Below the pieces are notes generated by a model. The model was not told the origin of the DNA. It ran no database searches and saw only the letters and a program-made list of their open reading frames with translations. 64,000 nucleotides of DNA from NCBI GenBank assembly GCA_025062325.1, contig JANXAL010000009.1, positions 62,001 through 126,000 on the forward strand. Direction: 5' to 3'. Below, piece by piece: positions 1-6,810 of this stretch. Origin of the DNA: Roseiflexus sp. (GTDB lineage: Bacteria > Chloroflexota > Chloroflexia > Chloroflexales > Roseiflexaceae). Each line of letters begins with the position of its first letter. Positions within the stretch are counted from its first letter, which is position 1. The translations under genes and the position numbers were made by a program.

Positions 1-1
1 C

Positions 2-2392
2 TCTTTTACCGATGCTGGCGGCGTGCCGGAAGCAGACTACATCGCGCGCTGGGACGGAACCCGCTGGCACGCGCTTGGCAGTGGACTGAACGGATCGGTC
101 ACCGCCATTGCAATAAGCGGAAATAACGTCTTCGTCGGCGGTACATTTCTGAATGCTGGCGGCGTACCAGAGGCGGATTACATCGCGCGCTGGGACGGCA
201 GCCAGTGGCACGCGCTCGGCGGCAGCAGCGGCAGCGGTCCGCTTCAGATCGGTTCTCCAAATCCGCCGGTCGCTGCTATTGCCATCAGCGGCGCCGATGT
301 CTACGTCGGCGGCAGCTTTGTAAATGCTGGCGGCGTTCCAGAGGCGGACTATATCGCGCGCTGGAACACCGCAACCCAATCCTGGCACGCGCTCGGCGGC
401 AGCGGCGGCAGCGGTCCAATCATCCCTCCCGACTCGTTCATCTATCCGATAGTCCGCGCTATCGCGGTCAGCGGGAATGATGTGTACATCGGCGGTCACT
501 TCACCGACGCGGGCGGGTTAGCAAACGCCGACAATATTGCGCGCTGGGATCGCGCTGCTCAGTCCTGGAACGCCCTTGGCGGCGGTCTCAACGCTGGCGT
601 GTATGCCATTGCAGTAAGTGGAAGCGATGTGTATGTCGGCGGCGACTTCACCAATGCCGGCGGCACGATCAGCGCCAATATCGCCCGCTGGGACGGTGCG
701 ACCTGGAACGCCCTCGGAGAGAAATTGCCGCAGGGTCCCGTTTTCGCAATAGCGGTCACGCCAGACAGCGTATACGCAGGCGGAAGTTTCCCACAGATCG
801 GCAACCTGGAGACAGCGAGTTATGTTGCGCGCTGGAATCCAGCGACGGCAAGCTGGTCGAGTTTAGGAACCACGATCAAGAACGCGCTCAATGAGCGCGT
901 CAATGCAATTGTCGTTCATCGCACGGGCGTCTACGTCGGCGGTGATTTCACCAACGCAGGCGGCGTGCCGGAGGCGGATTACGTTGCCCGCTGGGACGGA
1001 ACTCGCTGGCATGCCCTTGGCGGCAGCAATGGCAGGGGACCGCTGCAACGTCTGTGGTGGATTAATCAGACGCCAGTATCAGCACTCGCCATGATTGGCG
1101 ACGATCTCTACGTCGGCGGTATGTTCAACAATGCAGGAGACGTGGCAGAAGCCGATCACATTGCGCGCTGGAACGTTGCAACCCAGTCATGGCATGCGCT
1201 CGGCGGCAGCAGCGGTAACGGACCTCTGCAACCGCCGTCATCGTTCACTCCGCCGTCGGTATCAGCGCTGGCTGTGAGCGGAAATGATCTCTACGTCGGC
1301 GGTGACTTCCTCGATGCTGGCGGCGCACCCGAAGCGGATTACATCGCGCGCTGGAACACTGCAACCCAGTCCTGGCACGCGCTTGGCGGCAGCGGCGGCA
1401 ACGGTCCGCTTACGCTTCACCGATTCACACCTGCGGTTGCCGCGATTGCGATCAGCGGGAATGATGTGTACATTGGCGGTAATTTTATTAATGCGGGCGG
1501 CGTACCAGAGGCGGATTACGTCGCACGCTGGAATGCGGCAACCCAATCGTGGCACGCTCTGGGAAGCGGGCTTCGCGGACCGGTCTTCGCTATTGCCGCC
1601 AGCGGCAGTGATGTCTATGTCGGCGGCGGCTTCACCGATGCTGGCGGTGTGCCCGAAGCGGATTACATTACGCGCTGGGACGGAACCCGCTGGCACGCCC
1701 TCGGCGGCAGCAACGGCAATGGTCCGCTCCAGCCGTTTGGCGGTCCCATAGTGCGTGTCCACGCCATTGCCATCAGCGGGAATGACGTGTACATTGGAGG
1801 AATTTTCGGCAATGCTGGCGGTGTGCCAGAGGCAGACTGCATTGCACGCTGGGATGGAACCCGCTGGCACGCCCTCGGCGGCACGAGCGAACACGGGCCG
1901 CTCCTGCCTATGCTCGATTTCCCCCGATCACCAGTGCAGACACTAGTGATCAACGAGAATGATCTGTACATCGGCGGTTTATTCAGGGACGCTGGCGGCG
2001 TGGCGCTGGCGGATTATGCGGCAGTCTATGCGACGCCACCGACGGTTGCCGCCATCACTCGTCTCGGCGCCAGTCCCACCAGCGCCGCAACGGTCGCTTA
2101 CCGGGTCACGTTCTCGGAAGCGGTCACCGGCGTCGAGGCGAGCGATTTCAGCCTGACCACAACTGGCGTCATCAGCGGCGCAGAGGTTGCCAGTGTGATC
2201 GGCGCCGGAACGACGTACACGGTCACAGTGAACACCGGCGTCGGCAATGGCACGCTGCGCCTCGACATCCCCGCCAGCGCCAGCATTACTGACTTGCCCG
2301 GCTTGACCCTCATCGGTCTGCCCTACACCAGCGGGGAGACGTATGACATTCTGAAGGAGCGGCGGGTGTATCTGCCAGTGGTGGTGCGGTAG
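2..2392 (+). CDS. Tandem-repeat, propeller-like surface protein (5' end outside window)
   Basis: The reading frame is already open at base 2, so the N terminus lies left of the window; the GTG at 23 is an ordinary valine codon inside a repeat. Twelve full units of roughly 48-62 residues and half of a thirteenth are visible. Each has an ARWD/ARWN...WHALG half followed by an NDVYVGGxFxNAGG half. This is a beta-propeller-like pattern, common in exported proteins of unknown ligand. About 115 residues after the repeats look like a bacterial Ig-like/cadherin-like module (VTFSEAVTGVEASDF), and the protein ends in RRVYLPVVVR, a tail seen on many Chloroflexota exported proteins. Export and a binding or adhesive role are inferred; no catalytic motif is seen. 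Repeats are similar at DNA level, so copy number may vary by recombination. Confidence 0.8.
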   Translation, partial: SFTDAGGVPEADYIARWDGTRWHALGSGLNGSVTAIAISGNNVFVGGTFLNAGGVPEADYIARWDGSQWHALGGSSGSGPLQIGSPNPPVAAIAISGADVYVGGSFVNAGGVPEADYIARWNTATQSWHALGGSGGSGPIIPPDSFIYPIVRAIAVSGNDVYIGGHFTDAGGLANADNIARWDRAAQSWNALGGGLNAGVYAIAVSGSDVYVGGDFTNAGGTISANIARWDGATWNALGEKLPQGPVFAIAVTPDSVYAGGSFPQIGNLETASYVARWNPATASWSSLGTTIKNALNERVNAIVVHRTGVYVGGDFTNAGGVPEADYVARWDGTRWHALGGSNGRGPLQRLWWINQTPVSALAMIGDDLYVGGMFNNAGDVAEADHIARWNVATQSWHALGGSSGNGPLQPPSSFTPPSVSALAVSGNDLYVGGDFLDAGGAPEADYIARWNTATQSWHALGGSGGNGPLTLHRFTPAVAAIAISGNDVYIGGNFINAGGVPEADYVARWNAATQSWHALGSGLRGPVFAIAASGSDVYVGGGFTDAGGVPEADYITRWDGTRWHALGGSNGNGPLQPFGGPIVRVHAIAISGNDVYIGGIFGNAGGVPEADCIARWDGTRWHALGGTSEHGPLLPMLDFPRSPVQTLVINENDLYIGGLFRDAGGVALADYAAVYATPPTVAAITRLGASPTSAATVAYRVTFSEAVTGVEASDFSLTTTGVISGAEVASVIGAGTTYTVTVNTGVGNGTLRLDIPASASITDLPGLTLIGLPYTSGETYDILKERRVYLPVVVR

Positions 2393-2450
2393 GAGAGGTC
2401 CAAGCACGATATGGTATGGTATAGCAGAGAAGCGGATCTAGACGGATGCG

Positions 2451-2505
2451 ACGGACTCCCACGGATCTGCGTATGGTGGAAGGCCATCGATCCGTGGGAG
2501 TCCGT
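2451..2505. terminator. 17-bp perfect inverted repeat between convergent genes
   Basis: Arms 2451-2467 and 2489-2505 (ACGGACTCCCACGGATC and its exact complement) enclose a 21-nt loop. It lies between convergent genes, so it may end both transcripts. There is no T-run, so a repeat-family palindrome is an alternative. Confidence 0.5.
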
Positions 2506-2589
2506 TGCTCCCACGCACCACACGAGCATGCATTGTTGCATCGTCTCTTCGCGCCTTTGCGGTACCTTGCTGCGAACCTCTCCCAACTA

Positions 2590-3561
2590 TCAGTGCATTT
2601 CTTTCGCCCCTCTAGGGGCATCGCGCGGGTTGAGCAGGCGACTCCAGTGGATCTCATCGAGCGTCGCCGGACCGGAGAGCGCCTTTGCAATGCACAAATC
2701 CGCCATCTTTGTGACCGCCCAGCGGAAGAATTTCTCCTTGAGCGACCAGTAATCCAGATCTGGCGCCGGGTTGGTGAAATCGATCGCATAAGGTACGCCA
2801 TCCTTAATGGCGAATTCGACTGTGTTCATATCGTAGCCGAGCGCGCGGCAGAGGGTCAGTGCATCGCGCACTACTCGCTCATGCTCTTCCGGCGTCAGGT
2901 AATCCGGTTCATCGAAGTAGCGGTGCGGATACGGCGCGTTTACATCGAACTTCATTACCAGCACGTGTTCCCGCCCAATGACCAGGCAGCGCACATACTT
3001 ATCCCAGTGAATGAACTCCTGCATCATCATGCATTCGGTGCCGCTCTCGTTGTACGCCGCCCACAGCCCCTGCATATCGTACACTTTGTAGACCTGCTTG
3101 AACCCGCCGCCAGCATGCGGTTTCAGAATGAGCGGAAAGCCGCCGACATATTCAACGTGCTTTTCCCACGGAATGCGCGGCTCCAGATTGCGCAGCGACT
3201 CGACCGGATGAATGGCGGGAATGTAGGAATGTGACGGCAGTGCGACCGTTCGTGGGTGGGCAATGCCAAGGCGCGTCGCAATCGTGGCGCCGGTAAACTT
3301 CTCATCGGCGCTCCACCAGAAGGGATTGTTGATCACGTGTGTGCCGCCGATCGCCGCCGTTTTGAGAAACGTCCGGTAGTACGGCACCTCGTGTGAAATG
3401 CGATCAACGATAACCGCATAGCGCGGCTCTTCCGCCATACGGGTGCCGCTCAGCTTGACGAACTCAGCCGTGACGCCTGCATTACGCCGGTTGACTTCTT
3501 CAATAAATGCGGGAGGCCAGGTATTTTCCCGCCCGACCAGAACGCCGATTTTCAGGGTCAC
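2590..3561 (-). CDS. ATP-grasp ligase-like protein
   Basis: 323 residues with an ATP-grasp layout: an N-terminal Rossmann-like part (KIGVLVGRENTWPP), a central nucleotide-binding part (GGFPLILKPHAGGGFKQVY, with MMMQEFI after it) and a C-terminal metal-binding part (NTVEFAIKDGVPYAIDFTNPAPD, where E, D and N fit the Mg-binding positions). Known family members ligate a carboxylate to an amine or thiol using ATP; the substrate here cannot be told. It follows the esterase gene by 30 bp on the same strand, so the two probably form an operon. That pairing suggests one makes or modifies, and the other hydrolyses or transfers, the same small molecule; this is inference. The stop lies 84 bp right of the inverted repeat. 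Confidence 0.75.
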   Translation of the reverse strand: MTLKIGVLVGRENTWPPAFIEEVNRRNAGVTAEFVKLSGTRMAEEPRYAVIVDRISHEVPYYRTFLKTAAIGGTHVINNPFWWSADEKFTGATIATRLGIAHPRTVALPSHSYIPAIHPVESLRNLEPRIPWEKHVEYVGGFPLILKPHAGGGFKQVYKVYDMQGLWAAYNESGTECMMMQEFIHWDKYVRCLVIGREHVLVMKFDVNAPYPHRYFDEPDYLTPEEHERVVRDALTLCRALGYDMNTVEFAIKDGVPYAIDFTNPAPDLDYWSLKEKFFRWAVTKMADLCIAKALSGPATLDEIHWSRLLNPRDAPRGAKEMH

Positions 3562-3591
3562 GTCTCACTCCTTGGGCATATGCGCGGAGCC

Positions 3592-4311
3592 TCAGTCTGC
3601 ACCATTAATATAAATACGGATCATCTGCTGCCAGTAGGGCCAGTCATGCGCCCAACCGTCCCACCAGCGCATGGCGTGCCAGATGCCCTTGCGCCAGAGC
3701 GCCTCGGAGAGCGCGGCATTGCTCGGCGCCAGCTCATCATCGCGCCCGATCGCCATAATAATATCCAGCCGCCGCAGGTCGTCGGCGTACTGGCCCGGTT
3801 GCAGTCCGCCAATAAAATCGACCGGGTTATGAAAGTATACTTCCTGGTCGTAGTAGCCATCCATAAACGAGCGAATGTCCATCAGGCCGGAGAACGCCAG
3901 AATACGGCTGAAGCGCGTCGGATGGCGCAGACCGAAGAGCATGGCGTGGGTTGCGCCGAATGAACAGCCGTGCACCATGATGAAGGGATTCGGGTTCTGA
4001 GTGTGGATGAACGGCAACACCTCTTCGAGGATGTAGCGTTCATACTGATCGTGACGGCGCAACCGGTCGCGCGGATGGATCCAGCCGCAGTACCAGCTTT
4101 CCGCATCCACGCTATCGACACAGTACAACTGAATCCATCCCTGTTCGATGTGATGACCGAGCGTGGCGACCATGCCACGATCTTCGTATTCAAAAAACCG
4201 ACCGCACGAGGTCGGAAAGACGATAACTGGCGCGCCCGCATGACCGAAGACCAGCAATTCCATCGGTCTGCCAAGCGCCGGACTTTCCCAGCGATAATAT
4301 GCGCGATGCAT
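3592..4311 (-). CDS. Alpha/beta-hydrolase, putative esterase family
   Basis: An alpha/beta-hydrolase of the putative esterase (esterase D-like, COG4947-type) group. The nucleophile elbow is HGCSFGA (Ser in GxSxG), an acidic residue is in AIGRDDELAP and the His in WAHDWPYW, giving a plausible Ser-Asp-His triad in the right order. There is no signal peptide, so it is probably cytoplasmic. The longest frame starts at 4341, but ATG at 4311 (MHRAYYRWES) has a GGCGGGG sequence 5 nt upstream and a usual family N terminus, so it is preferred. It is the first gene of a pair with the ATP-grasp gene 30 bp downstream. The substrate is unknown. Confidence 0.75.
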   Translation of the reverse strand: MHRAYYRWESPALGRPMELLVFGHAGAPVIVFPTSCGRFFEYEDRGMVATLGHHIEQGWIQLYCVDSVDAESWYCGWIHPRDRLRRHDQYERYILEEVLPFIHTQNPNPFIMVHGCSFGATHAMLFGLRHPTRFSRILAFSGLMDIRSFMDGYYDQEVYFHNPVDFIGGLQPGQYADDLRRLDIIMAIGRDDELAPSNAALSEALWRKGIWHAMRWWDGWAHDWPYWQQMIRIYINGAD

Positions 4312-4417
4312 GAAGACCCCGCCGTGTGAGGGAACACGCATGCCATCCCGGCTTGATCAACATCGACGGATGGCGTCAGAGATGCGCTCGCTCTGTGTAT
4401 GCGTTGTGCGGTTCGCA

Positions 4418-4447
4418 ATGATACTGTAATCGCGCGCTGTCTGTCAA
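4418..4447 (-). promoter_or_regulatory. Sigma70-type promoter for the esterase/ATP-grasp pair
   Basis: On the minus strand TTGACA (4447-4442) is followed after 18 nt by TATCAT (4423-4418). It points to the esterase start about 105 nt away and is divergent from the methyltransferase promoter. Confidence 0.6.
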
Positions 4448-4465
4448 TTCTTCGTGCATGCATGG

Positions 4466-4471
4466 TACAAT
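4466..4471 (+). promoter_or_regulatory. Extended -10 promoter for the O-methyltransferase
   Basis: TGGTACAAT (TACAAT at 4466-4471) lies about 110 nt before the ATG at 4580 and has the TGn extension seen upstream of many genes in this window. No convincing -35 hexamer is present. Confidence 0.5.
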
Positions 4472-4579
4472 TTTCGTACTGCCATGCAGCGCGTTCTCGC
4501 GGTAGGCAATGGCGACGACCGCTGTCGCGCTCATCGACAGGCAATGGAGATCACGTCTAGTGTACAAGGAGGGCGCAGG

Positions 4580-5233
4580 ATGCGTGACGATATCACAAAC
4601 ATCGCAGTCGAGGATTATCTGGTCGAATTGATGCCGCCGCGACCGCAGGCGCTGGCAGAACTGGAGCGTCAGGCGCGCGAACACGGCTGGCCCCTGGTGG
4701 GACCGGTCGAGGGGCAGTTGCTCTACCTGCTGGCGAAAATGCATGGCGCGCGCGAAGCGCTGGAGATCGGCGTGGCGACCGGTTACGCCGCTATCTGGCT
4801 GCTACGCGCAATTGCGCCGAATGGCGGTCGCCTGACAGCGATCGAGCGCAACCCGGAACGAATCGCCCTGGCGCGCACCTATGTGGCGCACGCGGGCTAC
4901 AGCGACCATTTCAACATTATTGAAGGGGAGTGGTTCAGCACCCTCGAGCAGATGGAGGGCCCCTACGATCTTATCTTTCTTGACATTCTCCGCCATTTGA
5001 CCGGCGAACGCGAGTCGCTGCGCGCGCTCGACCTCTGCGTCTCCCGCCTGCGACCTGGCGGGCTGCTGATTGCCGACAATGTTCTGTGTAACGCACTGGT
5101 GCTGGAGGACGACGCGGCGCCGATTGTGCGCGGCATTCAGGAGTTCAACCGCGCGATCATGACCCATCCGCAACTCGAGGCGGTTATCGTGCCGTTGCGC
5201 GACGGCGTAGGCATTTGCCGCAAACGCGATTGA
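4580..5233 (+). CDS. SAM-dependent O-methyltransferase (family 3 type)
   Basis: 217 residues. The start is ATG 4580 because AAGGAGGG sits at the correct distance; a longer frame to 4454 has no such site. The SAM-binding motif is ALEIGVATGYAAIWLL, followed by an acidic RLTAIERNP and DLIFLDI, then LRPGGLLIADNVL. This is the order of the caffeoyl-CoA/catechol O-methyltransferase-like family 3, in which a divalent metal helps position a catechol-like hydroxyl. The acceptor here is unknown. It is cytoplasmic and stands alone, convergent with the membrane protein gene whose stop is 2 bp beyond its own. Confidence 0.85.
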   Translation: MRDDITNIAVEDYLVELMPPRPQALAELERQAREHGWPLVGPVEGQLLYLLAKMHGAREALEIGVATGYAAIWLLRAIAPNGGRLTAIERNPERIALARTYVAHAGYSDHFNIIEGEWFSTLEQMEGPYDLIFLDILRHLTGERESLRALDLCVSRLRPGGLLIADNVLCNALVLEDDAAPIVRGIQEFNRAIMTHPQLEAVIVPLRDGVGICRKRD

Positions 5234-5235
5234 TG

Positions 5236-5973
5236 TCACATCGTCATGCGATCAGCGACCGGGGCGCCGATGATCGGACGGCGCCCCAATTCGCTGGCGA
5301 TAATGTGCGCCCCCCAGAGGATCAACCCCAGGGTTCCGATCAGACCAATCGCAGCAGCCCACGATTGCGCGCGGAGCAGCAGGACGGTGTATAGCGGTGC
5401 GCCAAGCAGACCGTGCACCAGGGCGCTCATCAGAAGCGGAGTAGGCAGAACGACTGCCAGCAGCATAGGCCAGGCGTAGTGGCGCGTAATCAGCAGCACC
5501 GCCAGACCTCCTAGCGACACCAGACCATTCATCAACCCGGCAAGCAGGGTAATGCTAACGTCGAATGGCAGCACGCTGCCATTGGCATACTGCCACCACC
5601 CGGCGCGCACACCAATGGTTTCAATCAGAATGTGGTAGAGTGTAAAGAGCGCAAACGTCAACGCACCTGTCAAATAACCAGAGAGCCACCAGCGACGCTG
5701 ATAGAGGAAGAAGATTGTCAGCGGCGGCAGCATAAGAGTCCATCCCGCCAAAAAGATCGCTGTCGGCAGCGAACGATCCAGCGCACGAAACAACGGATCG
5801 AGCGATGGATCATAGGAAAACCCGTACAGACGTTGCCAGAGCGGTGAAAGGAGCGTAGCGATCTGCCCGGACGCCAGCGCGATCAGATAGTGCGGATGGC
5901 GGTCACGCCAGGCAAGCACACCCGCGACGCCGAACGCACCGATGGTGAACAACAGCATGCCGAGTTCCATCAC
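5236..5973 (-). CDS. Membrane protein of unknown function (about 7 TM)
   Basis: 245 residues, very hydrophobic, with about seven transmembrane segments (near residues 3-20, 28-45, 70-90, 95-117, 135-160, 165-190 and 198-222). A conserved-looking polar stretch, ETIGVRAGWWQYANG, lies between segments four and five. It distantly recalls the polar loop of membrane carotenoid hydratases, but the match is too weak to assign. Its start overlaps the DUF1444 stop by 4 bp (ATGA), so translation is probably coupled. It is the last gene of the SDR-purL-DUF1444 operon. I do not recognise the family. Confidence 0.7.
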   Translation of the reverse strand: MMELGMLLFTIGAFGVAGVLAWRDRHPHYLIALASGQIATLLSPLWQRLYGFSYDPSLDPLFRALDRSLPTAIFLAGWTLMLPPLTIFFLYQRRWWLSGYLTGALTFALFTLYHILIETIGVRAGWWQYANGSVLPFDVSITLLAGLMNGLVSLGGLAVLLITRHYAWPMLLAVVLPTPLLMSALVHGLLGAPLYTVLLLRAQSWAAAIGLIGTLGLILWGAHIIASELGRRPIIGAPVADRMTM

Positions 5974-6788
5974 GCCATCTCGTATTCGCGGATCTGACCG
6001 CCAACCAGGGTAAAGAGGCGATCAGTCAGCCCATGATCGCGCTGGATCGAGTCGACCTGAATCTGCGCTGCCACACTGCGCAGAATATCGGGATTAGCGT
6101 CCCCCAGAGCAATTAGGAAATCGCGGTTGGGAACGCCGATCACCAGTTGACCGCATACCCGCTTCGCCCAATCCGCCAGAATGTCGGTCAGCAGCAGGCG
6201 CGTGGCATCGTATCCGTCGTTACTGTTGAAGATGAAGAGCCGTTGTTCACCCTCGCCAATCATCAGATATCGCGCGCGCTCGTCGGTGCGCCGCCGCAGA
6301 TTGCGCAGCGCCAGTTTGTGAATCTCGCGCTCGCTCACTCCCCACTGCTTAAGGTGATGCTCGTTGATGTAGGCGACGCTTTGCGGCTCATCCACCACAT
6401 ACGTAATGATGAGATCCGCCAGAAAAGGACGGTAGACGATCATCGGCAGGTTGCGCTCGCGCACGAACGCCACCAAGTCAATCGGCTTGAGCATAGGGAA
6501 GATACGGTCACGCAGCGAGGCAAAATCTCTCTGATCACGCGCCGGAATATCATGGGTTAGAGCGCTGACAACGGTTTGGACAACGGTGTCAAGCCGCTCA
6601 GGGTTCTGCACATAGGCGTGATAGAAGCGGTCAAGATTGATGGTAACATCGCGGCCTCGCACGCGCACGATCAGGACGGACCCTCGGCGCTCACGCACGT
6701 TGATCACGTCATCGTGCAGGCTCAGGCGTCGCTCAACATACGCCGCGAACTGATCGGCCTCCATGAGTGGCGTATCGCCGTTTCGCAT
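5970..6788 (-). CDS. DUF1444 (YtpQ-like) protein
   Basis: 272 soluble residues matching the DUF1444/COG4848 family by order of motifs: an N-terminal helical part (LSLHDDVINVRERRGSVLIVRVRGRDVTINLDRF), LPMIVYRPFLADLIITYVVDE in the middle, and a C-terminal part with FNSNDGYDATRLLL and VIGVPNRDFLIAL. Members, such as YtpQ of Bacillus, have no settled biochemical role. The gene starts 22 bp after the purL stop and overlaps the following membrane protein gene by 4 bp. The operon position does not define its function. No transmembrane segment or catalytic motif is seen. Confidence 0.8.
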   Translation of the reverse strand: MRNGDTPLMEADQFAAYVERRLSLHDDVINVRERRGSVLIVRVRGRDVTINLDRFYHAYVQNPERLDTVVQTVVSALTHDIPARDQRDFASLRDRIFPMLKPIDLVAFVRERNLPMIVYRPFLADLIITYVVDEPQSVAYINEHHLKQWGVSEREIHKLALRNLRRRTDERARYLMIGEGEQRLFIFNSNDGYDATRLLLTDILADWAKRVCGQLVIGVPNRDFLIALGDANPDILRSVAAQIQVDSIQRDHGLTDRLFTLVGGQIREYEMA

Positions 6789-6810
6789 TCCTGCCTCCTG
6801 TATCGCTGCG

